From Phnomibacter ginsenosidimutans (GTDB taxonomy: Bacteria; Bacteroidota; Bacteroidia; Chitinophagales; Chitinophagaceae): a stretch of 64,000 bases of DNA. The stretch lies in assembly GCF_009740285.1 (NCBI RefSeq), contig NZ_CP046566.1:3944658-4008657 (forward strand). Direction: 5' to 3'. A model generated the notes under the pieces. It made no database searches. It had not been told where the DNA came from and was given only the letters and a program-made list of their open reading frames with translations. Shown here one piece after another: positions 8,630 through 17,656 of the stretch. The stretch's first letter is position 1; every line of letters starts with the position of its first letter. Both the position numbers and the translations under genes were made by a program.

Positions 8630-9291
8630 ATGCAATTCGAAAAAATTCACAACAAGGGGCAGGCTCGTTTATTCGAAAACCCCATACTGGAAGCACTCAC
8701 CAAAACACACCCGCTGGTTATTTGGGGGATGTACCTACCCATTTTAGGTTGGATGATTTATCATGCAGCTACCGCCAACGATTTTTCTACAGCCCGTATT
8801 TTTTCGGTGTGGCTCATCGGGCTTTTCAGCTGGACGCTGTTTGAGTACGTTGCTCACCGTTTTCTCTTTCACATGATGCCCGATAGCGACACCGGCAAAC
8901 GCATTGCCTATGTGCTGCATGGCAATCACCACCATTACCCACGTGATAAGCAGCGGCTGTTTATGCCGCCGGTGCCCAGTCTCATTTTAGCAGGCATCAT
9001 TTTCAGCATGCAATACCTGCTCATGGGCAATCATGCGTTCATGTTTTTCCCGGGGTTTATGCTCGGCTATTTGTTGTACGGCAGTATGCACTACGCCATT
9101 CATGCGTGGAATCCACCCTTTAAATTCATGAAGCCGCTATGGCGCAATCATCACCTGCACCATTACAAAGATGAACACATGGGCTTTGGTGTAAGCTCTA
9201 CTTTTTGGGACCGTGTGTTTGGCACCATGTTCGATTTGAAAAAGAAAAAGAAGACAAGGATAAGGTGCAGGAGTTGATGTTTGGGAAGTAG
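8630..9291 (+). CDS. Sterol desaturase/fatty acid hydroxylase family protein (C-terminal frameshift)
   Basis: A four-helix membrane di-iron enzyme. The His clusters are HRFLFH, HGNHHHYP, HYAIH and NHHLHHY, the pattern of fatty-acid 2-hydroxylases, which hydroxylate acyl chains of sphingolipids; this group of bacteria can contain sphingolipids. As read, the frame ends at 9277 with a lysine/arginine tail. Adding one A to the five-A run at 9239-9243 gives a tail LKKEKEDKDKVQELM, which fits the family better, and a stop at 9291 (about 220 residues). Confidence 0.85.
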
Positions 9292-9336
9292 TGTTAAAGG
9301 TTGGAAAGTTGACAGGTTCACAAGTTGACGAGGTAA

Positions 9337-9660
9337 TTACCAACGTTCATCATCCGGAATATTTTCATCCCGCTGTGCATGTTCGCGGCGGGATTTTATT
9401 TTTTGTAACTGCCGCTCCAGCAGCAGGTTGGCAATGATGCCAGCCGCATCGGCCGCCGGAAAATCGTGCAGCAATTGCCGCAGTTTTGCTTCCGACACAT
9501 CTACCCGATACAGCAATTGCAGCAAGTCATCAAAGTGATGATTGATGAGTTCGTTCACCGCCGCCTTCAGCTGCTGATACCAGGCTGGCTCTTGCAGCAC
9601 CAATTCATTTTTTTCTTGCAGCAGTAGTTCTATGTCAGCTATTTTTTCAGCCTGTGGCAT
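9337..9660 (-). CDS. Hypothetical protein, helical, 107 residues
   Basis: Not recognised. An acidic, leucine-rich, probably all-helical cytoplasmic protein, with no signal peptide and a charged C-terminus. It starts 2 bp after the TIGR02757 gene stop, so it is almost surely in that operon and translationally coupled. A role linked to the TIGR02757 protein is only an inference from position. Confidence 0.65.
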   Translation of the reverse strand: MPQAEKIADIELLLQEKNELVLQEPAWYQQLKAAVNELINHHFDDLLQLLYRVDVSEAKLRQLLHDFPAADAAGIIANLLLERQLQKIKSRREHAQRDENIPDDERW

Positions 9661-9662
9661 AC

Positions 9663-10457
9663 CTAAAATTTTTCGATCACACCCAACCCAAACAAAGCAA
9701 AGTCGTACTTCACCGGGTCCTTTGAATCTAACCTGCGTAAATACGAAGTAAGTTCTAATGCCGCTTGCCAGTCGGTGGGTGTACGTTGCAGCAAGTTAAA
9801 CCTTCTGGCCACACGGGCCACATGTACATCCAGCGGGCAAATGAGCTGTGCCGGTGATATGTGTTGCCAAATACCAAAGTCTACACCAGCCTTATCTTTC
9901 CGCACCATCCAGCGCAAAAACATGTTGAGCCTTTTGCAGGCGCTGCCAGCTGCTGGTGTGCTGATGTGTTTTTCTGTCCGCTTCAAATGCTCTTGAGCAA
10001 AAAAGTACTGCCGAAATCCAATCAAGGCTTTTTCAATGGTTTCATCGCCGGGCTGCAGCCATTGGCTGAAAGCCGTTTCCAAACTGGGGTGCTGCGCATA
10101 ATGCTGCTGAAAAAACTGCATACAGTGCAACAAGTCATCGGCCTGAAATGTGCGGTGTTTAAAATGCAGCAGTCGTTTCAAATCAGTAGGCTGATGCTGC
10201 ATTACAAACTGATGTGGCGCATGGTCCATCAGTTGCATCAGCTCTTTGCTTTTGGCAATGATGGTGGTGCGATTGCCCCATGCAAATATGGCCGCAAAAA
10301 ATCCGGCAATTTCAATGTCTTGTTGTTGGGTAAAAGCATGCGGAATGCATACCGGATCGGCCGCAATAAAAGCAGGCTGATTGTACTGTTGTACTTTATC
10401 GTTGAAAAATTGGATAAGCGAAGCAGGCTGTTGCACGGCACAAAAATACGTTGCCAA
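9663..10457 (-). CDS. TIGR02757 (DUF2400) family protein
   Basis: 264 residues, recognised from the DUF2400 signatures NDKVQQYNQPAFIAADPVCIPH near the N-terminus and the CPLDVHVARVARR and SKDPVKYDFALFGLGV segments. The fold is related to HhH-GPD DNA glycosylases, but its reaction is unknown. No ATG is available near the start. The TTG at 10457 gives this length; a GTG a few codons later (before QQPASLIQFF) fits family N-termini equally well. It follows the YceI-like gene by 8 bp. Confidence 0.85.
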   Translation of the reverse strand: MATYFCAVQQPASLIQFFNDKVQQYNQPAFIAADPVCIPHAFTQQQDIEIAGFFAAIFAWGNRTTIIAKSKELMQLMDHAPHQFVMQHQPTDLKRLLHFKHRTFQADDLLHCMQFFQQHYAQHPSLETAFSQWLQPGDETIEKALIGFRQYFFAQEHLKRTEKHISTPAAGSACKRLNMFLRWMVRKDKAGVDFGIWQHISPAQLICPLDVHVARVARRFNLLQRTPTDWQAALELTSYLRRLDSKDPVKYDFALFGLGVIEKF

Positions 10458-10465
10458 TAGTCGGC

Positions 10466-11083
10466 TTAGTACAATCGGGCCATGTGCAGTTCAAATTCCA
10501 CTTTAAACTCATTGCGCACCTTTACCAAAGGAATTTTTGCCGGCGATTTCAGGTTAAAATCTTCGAGGCGAAAAATGCGCCAGCCCTGAAGTCTGGTTTT
10601 GCCGTTGGCCATGGCCGACACTTCAATGGGCAAAGTAAACAAGCGGGTGACACCGGCCAGTGAAATTTCTACCGTGCCATACACTTTCGATACAGCTCCA
10701 GATTGAAATGCCGGCAGTTTATCAATCTTCACAAAGCGAACGGTCATGTACGGATAATGGTCAACTCGTAAGGTTTTGCGGAGGTTGCTGGTAAAGAAAT
10801 AATTGTGGCAATTAAAATCGACCATAGCCACCTGAATTTTACCCATCAGCCCTATGCTATCTCCGTCTGCGGTTTGCTCCATCCAAACCGTGTCCACTCT
10901 TTTGTAAGAAGGATTATCGCAACTGATACTACCAATATTGGCTTTGCCATGAATCACCAAATGACTGGATTTTTCAACCAGCCAAGCAGTTGGCTTTTTA
11001 GCCGACGGCTGTGCAAGCTTATTGGGTTGTGCCAATGCTGCAACGGAGAAAATGCACCACAATGCCAGCAATAAAATACGCAT
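10466..11083 (-). CDS. YceI-like secreted protein (lipid-binding lipocalin fold)
   Basis: 205 residues from the ATG at 11083, with a signal peptide (VAALAQ). The remainder matches YceI-type beta-barrels: SSHLVIHGKANIG near the start, a central LRVDHYPYMTVRFVKI strand pair, and a last FKVEFELHMARLY strand. YceI proteins bind isoprenoid or amide lipids in the periplasm. It is first in an operon with the TIGR02757 gene and the 107-residue gene. Confidence 0.78.
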   Translation of the reverse strand: MRILLLALWCIFSVAALAQPNKLAQPSAKKPTAWLVEKSSHLVIHGKANIGSISCDNPSYKRVDTVWMEQTADGDSIGLMGKIQVAMVDFNCHNYFFTSNLRKTLRVDHYPYMTVRFVKIDKLPAFQSGAVSKVYGTVEISLAGVTRLFTLPIEVSAMANGKTRLQGWRIFRLEDFNLKSPAKIPLVKVRNEFKVEFELHMARLY

Positions 11084-11110
11084 GAGGCGGCCAAGATAAT
11101 TGGAATAGAC

Positions 11111-11142
11111 AAAAAAAGGGGCCGACTTGGAAAAGTCGGCCC
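11111..11142 (-). terminator. Rho-independent terminator of the porin gene
   Basis: GGGCCGACTT (11119-11128) pairs perfectly with AAGTCGGCCC (11133-11142) around a 4-nt loop. On the minus strand it is followed by seven T. It lies 21 bp beyond the porin stop codon. Confidence 0.9.
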
Positions 11143-11162
11143 GTTTAAACGGAATCAATCCA

Positions 11163-12547
11163 TCAGAAGCCCACAATAGCTTGCAATACCACTCCGTTGA
11201 ATTTACCACTAGAGCGGATGTCTGATGTTGGGAAGTCTTCGTACTTCTGATTTACGATTTCACCCTTCATCAAAATATTTTCGGTGATGAACCAACCAGC
11301 ACCCAGTGCCAGGCGGCTAATTTTTTGATCGTTGCTGTTGCTGGCAATCATTTGACCACCTTACAGTGTTGTAACGTACGCCCAGGAAGAAGTTTTCCTT
11401 AGCACCTACGCGGTAGATACCGTCGATAGCAAACTGATTTACTGAACGCTTGTTGAAGTTGGCAATCTTTTCAGCAATGGTGCGACCCTTAGCATTTTCG
11501 ATGGTACCAAAGAGTTCGAAACCACCTGCTTTCAGGAAAGCGTTCAACTGCATGGCAGTGATTTGCTGAGAGAAGTTCAAACCATTCAAACGGCCAGAGA
11601 AAGCGTTGGCAGTTGTAGTGGCACCAGTTGGTTCCATTACGAAAGAATAGTTGCTACCAGTACGGTCACCTGCCATCAGGGTACTACGACCATCGTTGTT
11701 GTTGTGATACAAAGAACCAGTTACACGTACACGTACTTTATCGCTTACATTACCATCGTAGCCAATTTTACCATAGATAGAAGGACCACGCTTGTAAGTA
11801 GTAGTACCAGAGATGGGGGTTTGATAACCACCGTTGATCGAAACCATTGCTTACGCCCAGCATACCAATGGCACCGCCTTTCAGATAGTACACTTCAGCT
11901 GCTACTTCAGTGGCAAATGCATCCATGATGTAGTTTTCGATGAAGGGGTTGTACAGTGCGTGGCCACCATCAGAACGACGGAAGTGTTGGTCACCGTAGT
12001 TGATTTCGAAGTGGCCGGCTTTAATCCGTACATTCTTCATGATGTTGTCGAAGAATTCGCCTTTGAAAGGAAGCTTATCCATTTGCAGGTAGCCACCTTT
12101 TACCCAAGTTTCGTTGTGGTGGTGAGAAGACAGGTAAGTAGTCACGTTCAATTGAATACCTTCTGCCAGCATCGCATCCAGATACAGGTTGGCTTGTGCA
12201 ATGCTAAAGCCAGAAGCTAAGCGAGGATACAGTTCGGGAGTAGTAGCGCTGGTACCCAGGCTGCGGGCATTTTCATGCTCCAGCTTTTGCCACTGCTGTG
12301 TAAAACCGGTACCAAAGCGAACCTTTACACCATCAAATGGAGCGGGAGCTTGTTTGGCTGGTTCAAATACGTTTACACCAGATTTGTCGTATTGGCGGAA
12401 GTTGGTCCAATAGTTGTCTTTTTGTTCTTTTTTCTCAGCACGTTTTGCTTTTTTCTCAGCTTTTTCGTCTTGTGCGAAGCTGCTGGCAGGCATCAGGCCT
12501 AATGCGGCAATTGTAAATGCGGCCAGATACAGAGAAATCTTTTTCAT
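11163..12547 (-). CDS. Outer-membrane porin-like protein, two frameshifts
   Basis: One gene read in three frames. Part 1 begins at the ATG at 12547 with a signal peptide (ASSFAQ) and an acidic/lysine stretch; part 2 and part 3 continue the same beta-barrel. Extra single bases explain both breaks: an A in the AAA run at 11841-11845 (GGT-T-TCG on the coding strand), and one T at 11361-11362. Corrected length is about 460 residues, ending in a barrel strand with a terminal phenylalanine (LQAIVGF). The family resembles phosphate-selective porin O/P. It lies downstream of a YceI gene, probably as one operon. Confidence 0.75.
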
Positions 12548-12617
12548 GATACAGATTTTGGTTAGAAAATTGTTGGGGTTTCTGATTATCGTTCTAATCA
12601 ACACTAATATGCGTACG

Positions 12618-13193
12618 TTATTTGCGCATTACACCGCTAAAGCTGATGGTAATGTCGTCTCCTGTTTTAATAGAGCCCATCATGAATGTGGGAGGCTTTA
12701 CACCAAAGGTGGTCATCTTGATAGCCTTTTTACCGTTGAAACTGATGCTGCCATCGGCACCTACAGTACAGGTAGCTACAATCTCCGTATTCACTGCTTT
12801 GCCAGCTATTTGCAGCATGCCTACACATTTTACAATGTAGCTATTGCCTTGTGCTGTTACAGTACCACTGGTTGCCGCAAACTTGATGACATTGTAGGCT
12901 TTGGTATCCATGGCCTTGTAAGCATTGTTGTCCATGGCTTCTTTACCACTTTTGAGTGCAGTAGGACCAACAACAAAATTGAGAGATAAGAGATCGGTGG
13001 GTTTTCCGGCAGCGTCCAATTCGAAATTGGCGGCGATTGATCCATTCGTTGCTTTCATTTCCCAGTCGTGCAACGTAGATGTTCCGGCAACTACTACACT
13101 AACTGCGTTTGTTTTTAAGGTCACTTGTGCAAGTGCTGGCTGAAGCAAGAGAAGCAGTACCAGATTTAGCATGACCGTTTTGAAGCGTTCCAT
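12618..13193 (-). CDS. YceI family protein
   Basis: 191 residues from the ATG at 13193, with a signal peptide (LQPALAQ). Clear YceI features are GTSTLHDWEMKATNG early on, then a lipocalin-like barrel ending in DDITISFSGVMRK. Predicted to bind a lipid-like ligand in the periplasm or on the membrane surface. It precedes the porin gene by 70 bp on the same strand, so the two may be co-transcribed. It is distinct from the other YceI-like gene at 10466-11083. Confidence 0.88.
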   Translation of the reverse strand: MERFKTVMLNLVLLLLLQPALAQVTLKTNAVSVVVAGTSTLHDWEMKATNGSIAANFELDAAGKPTDLLSLNFVVGPTALKSGKEAMDNNAYKAMDTKAYNVIKFAATSGTVTAQGNSYIVKCVGMLQIAGKAVNTEIVATCTVGADGSISFNGKKAIKMTTFGVKPPTFMMGSIKTGDDITISFSGVMRK

Positions 13194-13482
13194 AATTGTG
13201 AGCTTTAATGACGATGTAAAAGTAGTCCGCCACACAAGCCTCATTTATGTTCGCTGTCAGCAGGTGCCGTGATTGTTGTCAAGTACACGCATGACAATTA
13301 TCATGAATTCGTAATCCGGGAATTCTACATTCCCGCACCAGCAGTCAATACCAGCATGTAGAAATACGCTGAAAGCCTTTGTGCCATTGGGTTTCAGCAA
13401 AAGCCGATGTTGTCAATTGCCTTTCATCAAACTACAGCAAACCTGCATTTTAGGTATATAACTTACGGTTATACCACTGTGC

Positions 13483-13752
13483 TTATTGCGAATTCTTTAT
13501 CTGATTCCGGGTTTTGGCTAAAGTTATTAAAGACACCACGGCTATAATCACCCACACAACATTCACCAATGCTGAAGGATAAGCCCCATGATAAATGGTA
13601 TTGATGATAAAAAACAACCCGCCAACAAGATTGCTCCATATATACAAAGGCGATTGTGCAGACAACTTGCCGCGAATGTTTAAAAAGTAAGCACCTACTA
13701 TCAGCACCGATGCAATCCAACCCAATATTTCAATCAACAGCTCCATCATCAT
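13483..13752 (-). CDS. Small integral membrane protein, CBU_0592-like
   Basis: 89 residues with three predicted TM helices (about 5-23, 39-55 and 58-78). The pattern LGWIASVLIVGAYFLNIRGKLS followed by NLVGGLFFIINTIYHGAYPSALVNVVW is that of the CBU_0592 family of unknown function. Three adjacent ATG codons (13752, 13749, 13746) could each start it. Isolated between YceI and the cystathionine gamma-synthase gene. Confidence 0.75.
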   Translation of the reverse strand: MMMELLIEILGWIASVLIVGAYFLNIRGKLSAQSPLYIWSNLVGGLFFIINTIYHGAYPSALVNVVWVIIAVVSLITLAKTRNQIKNSQ

Positions 13753-13825
13753 TTTTTAATTTATACAAGAGGTAAAAAATGCCCGGCATTACTGCCAGGC
13801 ATACTACTATTTATGTTGTACAGAT

Positions 13826-14965
13826 TTAGCCAATGGCCTGAGCCAAATCATCAATCAAATCATCGGCATCTTCTATTCCCACACTCAATCGGATGAGAGC
13901 ATCGCTGAGGCCGTTTTTTAACCGCTCTTCACGGGGTATGGATGCATGCGTCATGCTGGCGGGATGATTAATCAAACTTTCTACACCTCCCAGGCTTTCG
14001 GCCAGCGAAAACACTTTGGTGCTGCTCAGCACCCGGCGGGCTTCTTCTATGCTATCGTTTTTGAGTTCAAAGCTAATCATACCACCATAGCCACGCATTT
14101 GCTGCTTGGCAATGGCATGGTTTGGATGATCATCGAAACCAGGCCAGTACACCTGCCCCACTTTGGGATGCTGCCGCAACCAATGCGCTACTTTCTCGCC
14201 GTTTTCGCAATGGCGCTGCATGCGTACATGCAAGGTTTTAATACCCCGCAATACCAAAAAACAATCCATAGGACCGGGCACAGCACCGCAACTTTTTTGA
14301 ATAAAATACAATTGATCTTTGAGTGCCGGATCGTTCATTACCAGGCAACCCTGAATCACATCGCTGTGGCCGCCCAAATATTTGGTGGCGCTGTGCATCA
14401 CAATATCCGCACCCAGGTCGAGTGGGTTTTGCAAATAAGGCGAAGCAAAAGTATTGTCTACACAAAGCAGCAGACCGTTAGCTTTTGCGATTGCACTTAC
14501 TGCAGCAATATCCGTAATGTTCATGAGCGGATTGGTAGGCGTTTCCGTCCAAATGAGTTTGGTGTTGGCATTCACATGCGCCTTCATGTTATCGGCCTGC
14601 TGCATGTTGACATAATGAAAACGGATACCAAACTTTTCATACACTTTGGTAAACAAGCGATAGGTACCACCATACATATCATTGGCACAAATCACTTCGT
14701 CGCCGGGTTGCAGCAATTTCATCACTGCATCAGTAGCGGCTACACCACTGCTAAAAGCAAGGCCGAATTTTCCGTTTTCTATTTCGGCATAGGCGGCTTC
14801 CAAGGCAAATCGGGTGGGGTTTTGGCTGCGGGCATATTCAAACCCTTTGTGATCGCCGGGTGCGGCCTGCACAAACGTTGAGGTTTGATAAATGGGCGTC
14901 ATAATAGCGCCGGTAGAAGGATCCGGTTCGGCACCGGCATGTATCATTTTGGTGGCAAGCTTCAT
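13826..14965 (-). CDS. metB: Trans-sulfuration PLP enzyme, cystathionine gamma-synthase type
   Basis: 379 residues, normal for the Cys/Met-metabolism PLP family. The Schiff-base lysine is in SATKYLGGHSD, and YQTSTFVQ, YARSQNPTR and SLGGVESLINHPASMTHA are conserved landmarks. Most likely cystathionine gamma-synthase (O-acyl-homoserine plus cysteine to cystathionine); cystathionine gamma-lyase and related enzymes share nearly all these motifs, so the metB name is a best guess. I saw no SAM riboswitch in the short upstream region. Confidence 0.82.
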   Translation of the reverse strand: MKLATKMIHAGAEPDPSTGAIMTPIYQTSTFVQAAPGDHKGFEYARSQNPTRFALEAAYAEIENGKFGLAFSSGVAATDAVMKLLQPGDEVICANDMYGGTYRLFTKVYEKFGIRFHYVNMQQADNMKAHVNANTKLIWTETPTNPLMNITDIAAVSAIAKANGLLLCVDNTFASPYLQNPLDLGADIVMHSATKYLGGHSDVIQGCLVMNDPALKDQLYFIQKSCGAVPGPMDCFLVLRGIKTLHVRMQRHCENGEKVAHWLRQHPKVGQVYWPGFDDHPNHAIAKQQMRGYGGMISFELKNDSIEEARRVLSSTKVFSLAESLGGVESLINHPASMTHASIPREERLKNGLSDALIRLSVGIEDADDLIDDLAQAIG

Positions 14966-15085
14966 GTTCTATCTGTTATGAATGCAAATATGCCAGTTTT
15001 TAGCGGGTCTGCTTTACTATGATAGTGGTCATTGTTTACACGCACTCATTTTTAAAGATTTGTTGCTGAAAAGATTATCTATTAA

Positions 15086-15808
15086 ATGCCACTGCACACT
15101 GCCGTACCCAAAGCACCAAACAAAAAAGGACTGGACATCACCAGTATCCTCACGATCATTTTTATAGTAATACTTCCATTCGGATTTTACTTTCTCAGCA
15201 AGCGCCACTCAAACCACAACAAATCCCGTTATGGGTTGATACAAAGTATGTTGATGGGCAACAAGCGATTTGCAAAAGGCAGTCCTGTACATCCACATGT
15301 CAATGTAAATTACTTACAATCTATAGCACATGAGCAACGGCCAAAAGCAGTAGTCATTACTTGTTCTGACAGCCGGGTTTCACCTGAGTTGATTTTTGAT
15401 GAAGGCATGGGTGATTTGTTTGTAATACGTACTGCAGGCAATATCATAGGCGAGGTAGAGCTGGGCAGCGTAGAATATGCTGTAGAACACCTGAAGGTAC
15501 CATTGGTCATTGTGATGGGGCACGAACGTTGTGGTGCTGTACAAGCCATGCTGAGTGGCAAGTTGCCTCATAACCATATCAAAACCATCATCGATAGTTT
15601 GCGCAACGAAACAGAAATAAAAGCCATACCCCAAAATGATGAACTACGCCTGGCACACTGTGTAGAAGCCAATGTAAAACATGGGGTAAAAGAACTGCTT
15701 AGCCAATCTGAAGTGGTACAAGAAGCGGTACACCTGGGCAAGCTGCAAGTACTGGGAGCACACTACGATTTAGATGACCAAAAGGTACAAATTGTAGTTC
15801 AGCATTGA
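15086..15808 (+). CDS. Beta-class carbonic anhydrase with N-terminal membrane anchor
   Basis: 240 residues. An N-terminal hydrophobic helix (about 15-36, ITSILTIIFIVILPFGFYFL) precedes a complete beta-carbonic anhydrase domain. The zinc ligands are Cys and Asp of CSDSR, and His and Cys of GHERCGA. It interconverts CO2 and bicarbonate. The helix suggests the enzyme is anchored in the inner membrane or exported; soluble cytosolic members lack it. No partner transporter (SulP) is next to it. Confidence 0.92.
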   Translation: MPLHTAVPKAPNKKGLDITSILTIIFIVILPFGFYFLSKRHSNHNKSRYGLIQSMLMGNKRFAKGSPVHPHVNVNYLQSIAHEQRPKAVVITCSDSRVSPELIFDEGMGDLFVIRTAGNIIGEVELGSVEYAVEHLKVPLVIVMGHERCGAVQAMLSGKLPHNHIKTIIDSLRNETEIKAIPQNDELRLAHCVEANVKHGVKELLSQSEVVQEAVHLGKLQVLGAHYDLDDQKVQIVVQH

Positions 15809-15965
15809 GTACGCTAATGAAATACTGAAGTTGGTTCAATCCAAACTAAAGCCGGTGCTGCAGGCATCCCCAGAGCCCATCAACAACCCTTTACAGTTTG
15901 CCAATACGTTAAATCGTTTTTCAATTTCCGGGTTCTTAGCATGAGTTTGTACTTTCGACACTTCA

Positions 15966-16418
15966 ATGTTGAGTAACCGCCGTCATATACCTTTCTCTGC
16001 TACAGGTAGTTTAGCTACCAAAGCACTCCGCCTACCTCAATTGGCGGTGCTGCTGGCCATGCTTTTTGTGAGCATGCAAGCAAAGGCATTTCTGGGCTTT
16101 CAGCAGAACAATGCATTGGGTATTGTGAGCAAAAAAGTGCAGCCCAACCTGCAATCGCCCAATGCTACCCATGTTGCGGCGCTTTTTCCTTTTCAAACCG
16201 TTCCTTCCACAATAGACATTGAAATACTGGAAGAAGCTGAAATTGAAGATGAGTTGGATGAGTACTGGACGCAGATTGTCAGTGCTATATTTTCCAACAA
16301 AGACTTTTATACCGGTGCTGAACGCAGTCGTTACCTGCATCATCATGCGGCATTGCACAACCGGCAAACGGTTCCCTATTTTATCCTCTATCATTCTTGG
16401 AAAAGCTATCTGGCATAA
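15966..16418 (+). CDS. Hypothetical protein with a membrane or export segment
   Basis: 150 residues, not recognised. A basic N-terminus leads into a hydrophobic segment (about 22-42, LAVLLAMLFVSMQAKAF) that could be a signal peptide. An acidic run EEAEIEDELDEYW lies near residue 85, and the C-terminus is histidine-rich and basic. A TTTGTACTTTCG element lies about 15 bp before the start and could be part of a promoter. The gene ends 125 bp before the efflux operon. Confidence 0.55.
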   Translation: MLSNRRHIPFSATGSLATKALRLPQLAVLLAMLFVSMQAKAFLGFQQNNALGIVSKKVQPNLQSPNATHVAALFPFQTVPSTIDIEILEEAEIEDELDEYWTQIVSAIFSNKDFYTGAERSRYLHHHAALHNRQTVPYFILYHSWKSYLA

Positions 16419-16543
16419 GCCTTAGATAAAAGCTTTTTAGTTGCTCAATGGCCATTGCCATGTAGCAATCCTGCGTACCTACATACCTGTTGTGTTCGCA
16501 GGAATTATCGTTTTCATTTTCCCCATTTAAAACCAATATTTTA

Positions 16544-17630
16544 ATGAAGAGGATTTTTATTCTCGCCATAGTGGCATCCGCATGTACATTTTCTTCCTGC
16601 AAGCACCACGCAGCAGAAGCCGAAGCTGAAACGAAATTTATCGTCACCAGCCCCATTGAAAGAGACACGGTTATTTACAAAGAATATGTGGGCCAGGTAC
16701 AGTCATCCAGCCACATCGAACTACGGTCGCAGGAGCGTGGCTATCTCGAAAAAATTTATGTAGACGAAGGACAGTTTGTAAAAAAAGGACAACTCCTGTT
16801 TAAGATTATGCCCATTGTGTACCAGGCAGAAGTAGCCCGTGCCAAGGCCGAAATGGAGTTTGCCGAAATAGAATACCAAAACACCAAGAGCCTGCACGAC
16901 AACAACGTGGTTTCGCCCAACGAACTGGCGCTTACCAAAGCCAAACTCGACAAGGCGAAAGCAGAACTGCAACTGGCACAGGCACATTTGGGCTTTACAG
17001 AAATCCGTGCTCCGTTTGATGGCTACATGGATCGTTTTGAAAAACGATTGGGCAGCCTGATTGAAGAAGGCGAACTGCTCACCACCCTCTCCGACAACAG
17101 TAAAATGTGGGTGTATTTCAACGTGCCCGAAGCAGAGTACCTCGATTACATTCAAAAAGCTAAAAACAAACAGCAGCAAACCGTACTGCTGCAGATGGCC
17201 AACAAACAATTGTTTGAGCAGCAGGGTGTGGTAGAAACCATTGAAGCCGACTTCAACAATGAAACAGGCAACATTGCTTTCAGGGCAACTTTTCATAACC
17301 CCAACAGCATTTTGCGTCATGGCGAAACAGGCAATATCATGATGCCCGTTACACTCAAGAATGCCATCATCATTCCGCAAAAATCTACCTACGATGTGCT
17401 GGACAAAAAGTTTGTGTACGTAGTAGATGAGCACAATGTGCTGCAAGCCCGCCAAATCACCATTGCACAAGAACTGCCGCACATCTACATCGTGGCTTCT
17501 GGCCTGGCTTGCTACCGATAAAATTTTAGCAGAAGGGCTGGGCAAGGTGAAGAACAACGAGAAAATTCAGTATGAGTTTGTGCCATTTGCCAAAGAGCTG
17601 GCCGAACTGAATCATTTACACGCCGAGTAA
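16544..17630 (+). CDS. RND efflux periplasmic adaptor (HlyD/AcrA family), frameshifted near the end
   Basis: A lipoprotein (lipobox FSSC after a 17-residue signal) with a lipoyl half-motif (QERGYLEKIYVDEGQFVKKGQ), an alpha-hairpin (about 90-140), a second lipoyl half (APFDGYMDR) and a beta-barrel domain. The frame stops early at 17521. Removing one T at 17509-17510 (GCT-T-GCT) joins ASGLA to TDKILAEGLG, the usual C-terminus, giving about 361 residues. First gene of a three-gene efflux operon. Confidence 0.87.
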
Positions 17631-17656
17631 GGCAAGCATCCAAAATCAAACCATCC

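Noticed and set aside
14966-15085. SAM riboswitch upstream of the cystathionine gamma-synthase gene
   Set aside because: The leader is short and no paired, conserved core could be drawn.
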